Below the pieces are notes generated by a model. That model searched no databases, was not told the origin of the DNA, and saw only the letters and a list, made by a program, of their open reading frames with translations. From contig DFLB01000071.1 of assembly GCA_002373995.1 (NCBI GenBank), forward strand, positions 5,251-12,444: a DNA stretch of 7,194 bases, given 5' to 3'. Source of the DNA: Bacteroidales bacterium UBA3630. GTDB taxonomy: Bacteria; Bacteroidota; Bacteroidia; Bacteroidales; P3. Made by a program: the position numbers and the translations under genes. Positions 1 through 6,629 of this stretch are shown piece by piece (the first letter of the stretch is position 1; every line of letters starts with the position of its first letter).

Positions 1-26
1 AAGTACACCTTTTTTCTATTCTGGCC

Positions 27-49
27 AAATTTTTTTTGAAATTTTTTTT
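27..49. repeat. two 11-bp A/T-tract direct repeats downstream of nnrD
   Basis: The sequence AAATTTTTTTT occurs twice, at 27-37 and 39-49, separated by a single G, so the A/T tracts repeat with a 12-bp period. It lies just past the stop codon of the hydrate dehydratase gene. Phased A-tracts tend to bend DNA. I see no stable GC stem next to it, so I do not call it an intrinsic terminator. The rest of the stretch from 1 to 59 is AT-rich with no gene that I can support. Confidence 0.6.
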
Positions 50-59
50 AAGCCATAAG

Positions 60-854
60 CTAACATGCTGTTATATCGGTCGATACGTACCTCAGATTTT
101 CTATCAGATCCGATGCCGTCAAGCTCGATTCCGTCTGCCTCTTGATTGCCAAATCACCCGTTTCCCCGTGTATCGCAACTGCTCGGCACGCAATTTCATA
201 CCTGTCCACGTGCAAACAATTGGCACTCAGCATTCCCAGCAATATCCCCGTCAGCACGTCGCCGCTCCCCGCGGTCGCCATACCCGCATTGCCTGTATGG
301 TTCTCATACATTCTTCCATCCGGAGCAAACACCCTGGTCCTGTGCGCTTTCTGTACAATGATGATGCCGTGCCGCGAAGCCATCTCCGCCGCCTCACCTT
401 CGCCAAAGAGCCGCCTATACTCGCCCTCGTGCGGCGTGACAATCGCACCCCGTGCCGCACCCATCCACTCAGGGTGTTGCGACAGTATGTTGAGCGCATC
501 GGCGTCAAGCACCACCGGCATCCTCTCCGGCCGCTCCCTCAGCAGCCTGTACAGCGCCTCCCCTGTCTCCTCCTTGGTCCCCAATCCCGGCCCCGCAGCC
601 ATCGCCGTATAGCGGTCTATGTGGGCGGGCACTCCTGTAAAAAGGGTAGGCGAGGGGTCTATGCTCACCATAGCCTCCGGAAAAGCAGCCTGCATCGGAT
701 CCACGCAGCGCCCTGGCAGGTGCACCGTCACCAGCCCGCACCCGCTCCGCAGCGCTGCCCGCGCCGCCAGTATCGCACACCCCATCCGCCCATACGCCCC
801 CGCAATCAGCAGCGCATGCCCGTAGTCGTGTTTCGTAGTCTCCTGATTCCGCAT
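60..854 (-). CDS. nnrD: stand-alone ADP/ATP-dependent NAD(P)H-hydrate dehydratase (YjeF C-terminal / ribokinase-like fold)
   Basis: This enzyme family repairs damaged NADHX and NADPHX by nucleotide-dependent dehydration back to NAD(P)H in the cytoplasm. From the chosen start the protein is 264 residues. Family motifs are YGHALLIAGAYGRMG (11-25), GPGLG (88-92), DADALN (117-122), TPHEGEYRRL (140-149) and the nucleotide-binding/catalytic loop GNAGMATAGSGDVLTG (188-203), with the expected catalytic Asp at 199. The frame stays open up to 959, but that would overlap the protease gene and run an Arg-rich, non-conserved stretch through a hairpin. The ATG at 854 (MRNQETTKHDYG) or the one at 863 fits the family better. 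The epimerase domain often fused at the N-terminus is absent. The segment between the TPH motif and the next strand is short (about 12 residues), so a helix seen in many homologues may be reduced. The gene follows the M16 protease gene on the same strand and may be co-transcribed with it. Confidence 0.9.
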   Translation of the reverse strand: MRNQETTKHDYGHALLIAGAYGRMGCAILAARAALRSGCGLVTVHLPGRCVDPMQAAFPEAMVSIDPSPTLFTGVPAHIDRYTAMAAGPGLGTKEETGEALYRLLRERPERMPVVLDADALNILSQHPEWMGAARGAIVTPHEGEYRRLFGEGEAAEMASRHGIIIVQKAHRTRVFAPDGRMYENHTGNAGMATAGSGDVLTGILLGMLSANCLHVDRYEIACRAVAIHGETGDLAIKRQTESSLTASDLIENLRYVSTDITAC

Positions 855-866
855 AGTGCACATATA

Positions 867-903
867 ACGCCGCCGCAGGTTTTTTATTGTCCTGCGGCGG
901 CGT
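867..903. terminator. perfect 13-bp stem hairpin between protease and dehydratase genes (terminator or attenuator-like)
   Basis: Bases 867-879 (ACGCCGCCGCAGG) are the exact reverse complement of 891-903, with an 11-base T-rich loop on the plus strand at 880-890. The stem is GC-rich and begins about 30 nt past the protease stop codon on the minus strand. No run of Us follows in either direction, so a classical Rho-independent terminator is incomplete. It could act as an mRNA 3' stabiliser, a processing barrier or a partial terminator. It ends 3 nt before the ATG at 863 and 12 nt before the ATG at 854 of the next gene. Confidence 0.65.
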
Positions 904-933
904 GATAATTGTAGATGCTTCCCTCTCTGTCGA

Positions 934-3807
934 TTACTCGGCGCTGCCGGCGCTGGCATCCTCCGGACGCAGCGTCACAACCACGTAATTCTTCAGGTTG
1001 GTGTACTTCTTGGCCAGTTTCTGAATATCCTTCGTGGTCACTTTCTTGACCATGTTCTCATATTCGTTCACCTGGTAGTCGCGGCTCTCGTTGTACATGT
1101 AGCTGCCCTGAAGCTGCCCCATCCAGAAACCGTTGTTCTGTTTGCTCTTGCCGCGGTTCACTATCATCTGCTCCTGCACCTTGCTCAGCGTCTTCTCGTC
1201 GCAACCGTTGGCGGCATAGTCTTTCAATATCTCTATGCAGTCATGCTCTATCTTCTCGGCTTTCTCCGGGTCGCAGCCAATGTAGAACTGCCAGCTGACC
1301 TGTCCGGCAGGGCTCAGCTCATAGTCGAAACCGGCACTCGGGCTGTAGGCGTCGCCGTTCTTCTCGCGGATAATCTCCGTCACCGTGATGCTCAGCGCCT
1401 CGCCAAGCTCCGTAATGGCTATACGGGTCTGCGGGTCAAGCTTCTTGGCGGCAACATCCATCTGGCCGCTGATGATGAGCATTCCCTGGCGCTCGATGCC
1501 CTTCACGGCTTCGGCATGCTGGATGCCCTTGGCAAACTTCGGGTTGCGGTTGATGTACTTGTTGGCCACCTTGTCGCTGGTGGTCGGCAGGTGGTTCAGA
1601 TACTTGGCTATGAGCTTCACATCGTCGTCGCTCACATTGCCCACGAAGAAGAAAATCTGGTTGTTGGCATAGTTGAAGCGCTCTTTGTAGATCTCATACA
1701 TGCGGTCCAGGTTCAGGCTGCGCACTTTCTCCTCGGTGGGAATGAGCACCTGACGCTTGTCGTTCGGGTAAGCCGTCTTGTAGTAGGTCTCGATGAAGGC
1801 CACCTGCGGGTTCTCGCGAACAAACTTGATCTGGTTGATCGTGTTCTCAATGTTGCGCTCGTAGGCTTCGCGGTCTTTGCGCGGGGCGGTGTAGTAGAGG
1901 TTGATCAGCTGCAGCGTGGTCTCCAGGTCCTTGGGCGAGCAGTTGCCGCTGAAACCCTGCGTCTCGTCGCTGATATAGGGACTGATGCTCAGGTTCATGC
2001 CTTTGAGCTTCTTGCTCAACTGCGTGGCGCTGAAGTTGGCTATACCGCCGGCATCGATAAAGTTGGCTGCGTTGGCAGCCTGATAGTAGGTCTCGTCGTC
2101 GTAGAGCGAGCTGCCGCCAAACGAGAACGAGGCTATCTGTATCTCGTCAGCCTTGTAGTCCGTCTTCTTCACCACAAAGCGCACCCCGTTCGGGCAGGTA
2201 TACTCGGTGTAGTCCAGCACGCTGTTGGTCTTGGTCACGTTGGCGGTGGCGGCGGCCACGGTCTCGTTGAACAGCGGCTCGTCCTTGAAGTTGTCAACCC
2301 AAGGCTCGGTCTTGATGTTCTTGATGCTCTTCACGATGGCCACAGCTTCTTCCTCGGTCGGCACCTTGAAGCCTTCCTTCTCCGGTGCGGTCAGGTAGAA
2401 GACAATGTTCTCTTCCGTAATCCAGCTGCTGACGAGCTTGTTGCACTCTTCAACAGTGATTTCGGGAATGAATTCTTTGGCATATTTCCACTCCTGCACA
2501 ATACCGGGACAGGGATCGCCATCGAGGAAGTGGTTCGTGTACTCGTCGGCCAGGCTGTTGGTCTGGGTCTTGTTGGCTTCTTTCGCCAGCTTGGTATAGG
2601 TGCTCAGCAGGTCTTCCTTCTGACGCTCCAACTCGGTGGACAGGAAACCGTGCTCGTCAATCTGTTTCATGACGTGCATCAGCAGGTCTGCTGTCTCGTT
2701 GATGCGGTTCTCTTTCGGCGCGGCACTGACTTCAAACACGTCAATCTCGCGGCCCAGGAAGCCGCCATAGCCGCCACCGGCATACATCATCGGCGCCGTG
2801 GGCTTCTCGCAGATCTCGCGGAAGCGGTCGTTGATCATCATCCCGATGAGCGAGCGCACCAGCATCTGGCGATAGTCGCCAACAGTGCCCGTATGGGCTT
2901 TCTTGTGCTTCCAGAAAATCTCAAGCGTCGCACTGGTGGCCTCCTTGTCGGTGGCTATGGCCACTAAGGGCTCTTTGTTGTCGGGAATAGAGAAGCTCTT
3001 GCGCTCCTTGGGGTTCTTGGTCTTGGGATGGCTCCCGAAAATCTCCTTGACTTGCTGCTCCAACGCCTTCTCGTCGGCTATGTCGCCAACGATAACAATG
3101 GCCTGCAGGTCGGGACGATACCAGTCGTTGAAGAAGTCAACAATGCTCTGGCGCTCGAAGTTCATAATAACCTCTTCCTTGCCAATGGGCAGGCGCTCGG
3201 CATAAAGCGACCCTTTGAGCATGATGGGCCAAGTCTTCTGACGCAGACGGTCGCCGTGGCCTACGCCACCACGCCACTCTTCGTGGATAACGCCGCGCTC
3301 TTCCTCAATCTCCTTCTGGTCAAACAGGATGTTGCCTGCCCAGCCGTCCAGTATCTCCAAGCCCATCTTGACCATCTCGGGGTCGTCGGCAGGCATGTTC
3401 ACATAGTACACCGTCTGGTCGAACGACGTGTAGGCGTTGATGTCGCGGCCAAACTCCACACCGTGTTGCTGCAGCTTGTCGATCATCGTGTTGCCGGGAT
3501 AACCCTTGATGCCGTTGAAGGCCATATGCTCGCAGAAGTGAGCCAGTCCCTGCTGGTCGTCGCGCTCCAGAATAGAACCCGCATTGCTCACCAGGCGGAA
3601 CTGGATCATGTTCTCCGGTTTCTTGTTGCTGCGGATGTAGTACGTAAAGCCATTGTCAAGCTTCCCGTAACGGATTTTTTTGTCGAGCGGCACCTTGGCA
3701 CTCAGGTCGCTCTTCTTCTCTTTGCTGTTGCTGCCGGGCAGCTGGGCAAAGGCCACGCCGCCGAAGGCTATCATCAGCAGCATTGCAAATACGAATTTCC
3801 TTTTCAT
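934..3807 (-). CDS. secreted M16 family (pitrilysin/PqqL-like) zinc metalloprotease
   Basis: This is a 957-residue protein in the two-repeat M16 architecture. Residues 1-22 form a signal peptide: Lys/Arg start, hydrophobic core, and a likely signal peptidase I site after AFA. With no lipobox Cys it is probably a soluble periplasmic enzyme. The inverted zinc motif HFCEH is at 90-94 (His90, Glu93, His94), and the third ligand is probably the Glu in IHEEW (176/177). A first C-terminal M16 domain follows at about 215-400. The second, inactive-looking M16 repeat starts near 530 (CPNGVRFVV, without HXXEH), and its C-terminal half (about 690-880) carries the Arg/Tyr pair typical of the substrate cleft, REKNGDAY at 814-821. 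M16 enzymes of this size degrade peptides inside a closed chamber; the substrate here is unknown. The ATG at 3807 is favoured because the signal peptide starts directly there, behind an A/C-rich leader. An 86-nt gap separates it from the XRE gene, so it may have its own promoter or be read through from upstream. Confidence 0.95.
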   Translation of the reverse strand: MKRKFVFAMLLMIAFGGVAFAQLPGSNSKEKKSDLSAKVPLDKKIRYGKLDNGFTYYIRSNKKPENMIQFRLVSNAGSILERDDQQGLAHFCEHMAFNGIKGYPGNTMIDKLQQHGVEFGRDINAYTSFDQTVYYVNMPADDPEMVKMGLEILDGWAGNILFDQKEIEEERGVIHEEWRGGVGHGDRLRQKTWPIMLKGSLYAERLPIGKEEVIMNFERQSIVDFFNDWYRPDLQAIVIVGDIADEKALEQQVKEIFGSHPKTKNPKERKSFSIPDNKEPLVAIATDKEATSATLEIFWKHKKAHTGTVGDYRQMLVRSLIGMMINDRFREICEKPTAPMMYAGGGYGGFLGREIDVFEVSAAPKENRINETADLLMHVMKQIDEHGFLSTELERQKEDLLSTYTKLAKEANKTQTNSLADEYTNHFLDGDPCPGIVQEWKYAKEFIPEITVEECNKLVSSWITEENIVFYLTAPEKEGFKVPTEEEAVAIVKSIKNIKTEPWVDNFKDEPLFNETVAAATANVTKTNSVLDYTEYTCPNGVRFVVKKTDYKADEIQIASFSFGGSSLYDDETYYQAANAANFIDAGGIANFSATQLSKKLKGMNLSISPYISDETQGFSGNCSPKDLETTLQLINLYYTAPRKDREAYERNIENTINQIKFVRENPQVAFIETYYKTAYPNDKRQVLIPTEEKVRSLNLDRMYEIYKERFNYANNQIFFFVGNVSDDDVKLIAKYLNHLPTTSDKVANKYINRNPKFAKGIQHAEAVKGIERQGMLIISGQMDVAAKKLDPQTRIAITELGEALSITVTEIIREKNGDAYSPSAGFDYELSPAGQVSWQFYIGCDPEKAEKIEHDCIEILKDYAANGCDEKTLSKVQEQMIVNRGKSKQNNGFWMGQLQGSYMYNESRDYQVNEYENMVKKVTTKDIQKLAKKYTNLKNYVVVTLRPEDASAGSAE

Positions 3808-3865
3808 CTTGTTTTGTGTTTTTGTTTGTTTTGTTTATTATATTTTGTTTTCCTTCAATTAATTC

Positions 3866-3889
3866 ACTTTCAACTTTCAACTTTCAACT
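3866..3889. repeat. 7-bp tandem repeat (ACTTTCA, 3.4 copies) upstream of the M16 protease
   Basis: Three exact copies of ACTTTCA lie at 3866-3872, 3873-3879 and 3880-3886, followed by a partial ACT. On the minus strand this reads as repeated GTTGAAA, about 60-80 nt before the protease ATG. Each copy offers a TTG that could serve as a -33 element, but I find no TAnnTTTG box at a proper distance. A TATAAT at 3837-3842 (minus) is at the wrong spacing for a convincing pair. Confidence 0.75.
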
Positions 3890-3893
3890 CCCT

Positions 3894-4097
3894 CTACCCC
3901 TCCCTGTACTCTAACAGGTCGGCAGGCTGGCACTCGAGCACCTGGCAGAGGCGCTCAAGCGTGCTGAAGCGCACCGCGCGCGCCTTGCCGGTCTTGAAAA
4001 TCGATAGGTTGGCTGGCGTTATGTCCACCCGCTCCGCCAACTCGCCAAGCGATATCTTCCGCTTGGCCATCATCATATCCAGGTTCACTACTATCAT
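3894..4097 (-). CDS. small XRE/Cro-type helix-turn-helix regulator (YozG-like), partner of DUF2975 protein
   Basis: This is a 67-residue protein that is essentially one HTH_3/Cro-CI DNA-binding domain. After a short N-terminal strand (MIVVNLDMMMAKRK), the core runs SLGELAERVDITPANLSIFK with the turn at about VDIT, then KTGKARAVRFSTLERLCQVL and the closing CQPADLLEY. This closely resembles the very small regulators found beside DUF2975 membrane proteins in Firmicutes and Bacteroidetes. The frame is open further upstream to 4220, but that part overlaps the membrane-protein gene and has no HTH features. The ATG at 4097 overlaps the upstream stop as ATGA, which argues for this start and for translational coupling. 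It probably binds DNA near its own promoter as a dimer; no operator is proven here. The DNA target and signal are unknown. Confidence 0.92.
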   Translation of the reverse strand: MIVVNLDMMMAKRKISLGELAERVDITPANLSIFKTGKARAVRFSTLERLCQVLECQPADLLEYREG

Positions 4098-4768
4098 ATC
4101 GTCAACTCCTGCTCCTCCTGTATCTCGCGGCCGGTCTTGAATATCTCGGCCATGAAGATGATCGTCAACCCGAATAGTATGCGGGTAATATGTATCTCTA
4201 CCGGCGCCACCGGCTCCCACGGGCTCCCCTGCAACAGGCTCTGTGCTATCGTGCGTTCAATGTATATGCTCAGATCCATCCCAAGCGACATCACTATCAT
4301 CAACACTCCGGCCCACGTGAGCCACGTGATGTTGCGCTTCGGAAACACCTTGCCCTTCCTCGCGTATATATAGAATGATATAAGGCTCATGACGATAAGC
4401 ACCGTCATCGCCATCGCCGCAGCCACGCAGAACACCTGCAGCCACATACACCATGCCGCTTTGCCCGCGGGCAACGACTCGCGGTTGTCAGCACTGATGC
4501 CAATGTCAAACCGCCTCACCCGCGCCTGCGCGGTCACACCCTCGGTCAAGCCCTCCACGGCAAAGTCGTGCTGGTCAATGTCAGGACGCGTCTGCAGGTC
4601 GGTGATCAACATGCCGTAGTCTCCCTTGTTCTCCCCGGGATAGCCCACTTCAATGGGATCCGCCGCGCTGAAAACATTGAGGAAAAATAGCACTATGCAC
4701 ATCGCAACCACTCCGATAAATATGGCGTAAAGCGTTCGTATCCTGTTGATTGCTGTCTTCTTCGACAT
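4094..4768 (-). CDS. DUF2975-like four-helix membrane protein of unknown function
   Basis: The product is 224 residues with four hydrophobic segments at about 13-34, 105-135, 147-170 and 194-211, and a Lys/Arg-rich N-terminus (MSKKTAINRIR) that suggests a cytoplasmic start. The first loop (35-104) is polar, about 70 residues, and probably lies outside the membrane. The last two helices and the charged tail ending GREIQEEQELTI match the pattern of DUF2975 proteins, and the adjacent YozG-like regulator supports that assignment. The ATG at 4768 is chosen because the reading frame beyond it lacks another ATG, an AGGA sits about 9 nt upstream, and a promoter lies just before that. The biochemical role of DUF2975 is unknown. 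In context it could sense an envelope or extracellular state and pass it to the regulator, which is inference only. Confidence 0.85.
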   Translation of the reverse strand: MSKKTAINRIRTLYAIFIGVVAMCIVLFFLNVFSAADPIEVGYPGENKGDYGMLITDLQTRPDIDQHDFAVEGLTEGVTAQARVRRFDIGISADNRESLPAGKAAWCMWLQVFCVAAAMAMTVLIVMSLISFYIYARKGKVFPKRNITWLTWAGVLMIVMSLGMDLSIYIERTIAQSLLQGSPWEPVAPVEIHITRILFGLTIIFMAEIFKTGREIQEEQELTI

Positions 4769-4792
4769 CGTTTTCCTGTTTCTTACCGACGG

Positions 4793-4822
4793 CAAAGATA
4801 CAACTTTTTTCTTACATGCAAA
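4793..4822 (-). promoter_or_regulatory. Bacteroidetes-type promoter for the DUF2975-XRE operon
   Basis: On the minus strand a -7 box TATCTTTG (4800 down to 4793) matches the Bacteroidetes consensus TAnnTTTG exactly. A TTTG at 4822-4819, within TATTTG, sits 18 nt upstream as the -33 element. Transcription would begin near 4786-4788, giving a leader of about 20 nt before the ATG at 4768. Confidence 0.8.
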
Positions 4823-4836
4823 TAAAATTTTACGAA

Positions 4837-4858
4837 AAACGAAAAAAAATTATCGTTT
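4837..4858. other. weak AT-rich inverted repeat in the cdaA / DUF2975 gap
   Basis: AAACGA at 4837-4842 pairs with TCGTTT at 4853-4858 across a 10-base A-rich loop. It lies after the cdaA stop (4900) and just upstream of the -33 box of the next operon. It could be a weak terminator for folP-cdaA or an operator half-site pair for the XRE protein. A 6-bp AT-rich stem is thin evidence for either. The rest of this roughly 130-nt gap is AT-rich with no gene seen. Confidence 0.3.
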
Positions 4859-4899
4859 CTCAATAAATAATTTATGCTAAACAGAAACCAATCCGAGAC

Positions 4900-5694
4900 T
4901 CAGCACTCGTATTTTTCTAAGGCTTGCCGCAGCTCCACGGGGCTCACGTCGTGGTGTATCTGTCCTCCAAGGGCATAGCTGATGGCTCCCGTCTCCTCGC
5001 TGACGATGACCGCCAGCACGTCGAGTTGCTCCGTGACGCCGATGGCGCTGCGGTGACGCAGGCCCAGGTTCGGGTCGATGTCTAACCGCGACGTCACAGG
5101 CAGTATGCAGCGCGCCGCCAGCAACTTGTTGCCGTGGGCTATCACGGCCCCGTCGTGCAGGGGCGAGTTCTTGAAGAACAGTGCTTCTATCAGCGCGCTC
5201 GACGCCAAGGCGTCAATCCGCTCGCCGGTCGAAATCAGCTCGTCGACCGAGTTCTGGCGCCGGAAAACAATCAGCGCACCCGTCCGCGACTGCGACATGT
5301 GCATGCAGGCGTTCACGTAGGCTTCATAGTTGAGACCCTTGTTGCTCTGCTGCTGGTGACGCCAGAACTGGAGCCTTTTCCATAGGCTCTCGTTCAGCTG
5401 CGTCTTGGTGCCTAAGAATAGCAGGAACTTCCGTATCTCGGGCTGGAAGATGACCACCAGTGCGATGAGACCCACACTGGCGATGGCGCTCAGTACAGCC
5501 CCCAATAGCCTCATGTTCAGCGCCTCCGCCACTCGCCAGGCCACCAGCAGCACCACCAGCGCCCAGAAGATGAGCATCACATTCGTGCCGCGGGCCATGC
5601 GGTAGATATAGAATATCAGCAACGCCACAATGACGATGTCGAAAATGTCGATAATGCGCAGGGCCGGCAAGCCCAGGATAGCCAGTTCCATCAT
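4900..5694 (-). CDS. cdaA: membrane diadenylate cyclase CdaA (DisA_N domain), makes c-di-AMP
   Basis: This enzyme condenses two ATP into the second messenger cyclic di-AMP, which in other bacteria controls osmolyte and potassium balance and cell-wall homeostasis. The protein is 264 residues. Three membrane helices lie at about 16-33, 39-56 and 63-83, followed by FQPEIRKFL and the DAC domain from about 120. Both catalytic signatures are intact: DGA in SPLHDGAVIAHG (181-183) and RHR in GLRHRSAIG (213-215). Length and layout match CdaA (DacA/YbbP) rather than DisA. The ATG at 5694 overlaps the folP stop as ATGA, and a second ATG follows immediately (MM), so the start could be one codon later. 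It is co-transcribed with folP. No YbbR/CdaR or glmM gene follows, unlike the Firmicutes cluster. Confidence 0.96.
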   Translation of the reverse strand: MMELAILGLPALRIIDIFDIVIVALLIFYIYRMARGTNVMLIFWALVVLLVAWRVAEALNMRLLGAVLSAIASVGLIALVVIFQPEIRKFLLFLGTKTQLNESLWKRLQFWRHQQQSNKGLNYEAYVNACMHMSQSRTGALIVFRRQNSVDELISTGERIDALASSALIEALFFKNSPLHDGAVIAHGNKLLAARCILPVTSRLDIDPNLGLRHRSAIGVTEQLDVLAVIVSEETGAISYALGGQIHHDVSPVELRQALEKYEC

Positions 5695-6560
5695 TGCTCA
5701 GGGTATAATAGGTTGATTGTCTCTTTCGCAGGTCGCACATCGTGCACCCGCACCACTCGCGCCCCGCGGTCCAAGGCGATGGCGTCCAGCGCTATCGTCC
5801 CAGTCAGCGCCTCCTCGGGGCCACAGCCGAGGCGCTTGTATATCATGCTCTTGCGACTCATGCCCACCAGCACGGGTTCGCGCAGCAACTCCGTCAGCTC
5901 GCCCAGCCGGTCCAGCAGCTCGTAGTTCTGCTCCACCGTCTTGGCAAAGCCGAAACCGGGGTCTATCCACACATCCTTCACCCCCATGCGGTACAGCCGG
6001 TCAAGCCGCTCTGAAAAGTAGCGCACCAACTCGTCCACCACGTCGTCATAGTCCGTCATCTGCCCCATCGTCTGCGGCGTGCCGCGCATATGCATCATCA
6101 CGTAGGGCACCTGCAGCTCGGCCACCGTACTGAACATCGCACCGTCCAGCCCGCCGCCGCCAATGTCGTTCACCATGTCCGCACCAGCCTCCACAGCAGC
6201 CCTCGCCGCAAGACTGTAGCATGTGTCCACTGACACAATCGCCTCCGGCAGCTCGCTGCGCAACAGCCTCACCGCCTCCGACAGCCGCCGCCCCTCCTCT
6301 TCGGGGGCAAGCAGCTCGGCTCCCGGACGCGACGATGCAGCTCCCACATCGATTATGTCGGCTCCCTCCGCCGCCAGCAGGCGGGCATGCTCCACCATCG
6401 CCGCCCCGCTTGTGTGCCGGCCGCCGTCGTAGAACGAGTCTTCCGTGATGTTCAATATCCCCATCACCGCCGGCCGGTGGAACTCCACCAGCCGCCCACG
6501 CACCACAATGCTGAAAGGTCTGAAAACCGCTTTCTCCATAACTACACCCCATAACGTCAT
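5691..6560 (-). CDS. folP: dihydropteroate synthase
   Basis: The enzyme joins p-aminobenzoate to 6-hydroxymethyl-7,8-dihydropterin pyrophosphate to form dihydropteroate, a step in folate synthesis and the target of sulfonamides. The 289-residue TIM-barrel protein shows all the usual blocks: MGILNITEDSFYDGG (33-47), DVGAASSRPGA (71-81), SVDT (110-113), NDIGGG (131-136), MHMRGTPQTM (156-165), DPGFGF (200-205), SRKS (235-238) and RVHDV (271-275). The Pro of the common NVTPDSF motif is Glu, and GGESTRPGA is GAASSRPGA; I regard both as lineage variants of a functional enzyme. The start is undecided. The ATG at 6560 has AGGTGG just before it. The ATG at 6539 (MEKAVFRPFS) has GGGGTG before it and gives an N-terminus closer to typical family length. 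Its stop overlaps the cdaA start. purH is divergent on the other side. Confidence 0.97.
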   Translation of the reverse strand: MTLWGVVMEKAVFRPFSIVVRGRLVEFHRPAVMGILNITEDSFYDGGRHTSGAAMVEHARLLAAEGADIIDVGAASSRPGAELLAPEEEGRRLSEAVRLLRSELPEAIVSVDTCYSLAARAAVEAGADMVNDIGGGGLDGAMFSTVAELQVPYVMMHMRGTPQTMGQMTDYDDVVDELVRYFSERLDRLYRMGVKDVWIDPGFGFAKTVEQNYELLDRLGELTELLREPVLVGMSRKSMIYKRLGCGPEEALTGTIALDAIALDRGARVVRVHDVRPAKETINLLYPEQ

Positions 6561-6584
6561 CCGCCACCTTTTATTGTGTCGCTA

Positions 6585-6622
6585 CCCCGCCAACCCCCTC
6601 TTTTTTGTCTTTCCCCCTCCCC
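6585..6622 (-). other. G-rich tract in the folP leader, candidate G-quadruplex
   Basis: On the minus strand there are four G runs of 4-5 bases (6622-6619, 6617-6613, 6598-6594, 6588-6585) with loops of 1, 14 and 5 nt. The tract lies 25-62 nt before the folP ATG at 6560, within the probable leader or core promoter. The long middle loop weakens the case for a stable quadruplex. Confidence 0.4.
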
Positions 6623-6629
6623 TCCTTCC

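Noticed and set aside
505..861. 118-codon minus-strand frame inside nnrD
   Set aside because: It is an alternate frame of the hydrate dehydratase gene, which has all the family motifs in its own frame.
867..903. CRISPR or mobile-element inverted repeat
   Set aside because: It is a single hairpin with no repeat copies, no flanking duplication and no transposase in the window.
36..905. 289-codon plus-strand frame opposite nnrD
   Set aside because: The translation is Arg/Pro/His-rich with no domain and mirrors the conserved dehydratase on the other strand.
1243..2967. 574-codon open frame on the plus strand, antisense to the M16 protease
   Set aside because: It lies wholly opposite an intact, motif-bearing protease. 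Its Leu/Val/His-rich translation matches no family I know and is the usual antisense shadow of a GC-rich gene.
3028..4140. 370-codon plus-strand open frame across the protease start, the intergenic gap and the XRE gene
   Set aside because: It crosses an AT-rich spacer and two real genes on the other strand, changes composition along its length and shows no domain.
5324..5740. 138-codon minus-strand frame across the folP/cdaA junction
   Set aside because: It is out of frame with both intact genes and rich in Gly/Ala/His with no recognisable domain.
6046..6567. 173-codon minus-strand frame overlapping folP
   Set aside because: It is a shifted-frame shadow of folP; folP itself is unbroken, so this is not a frameshift remnant.
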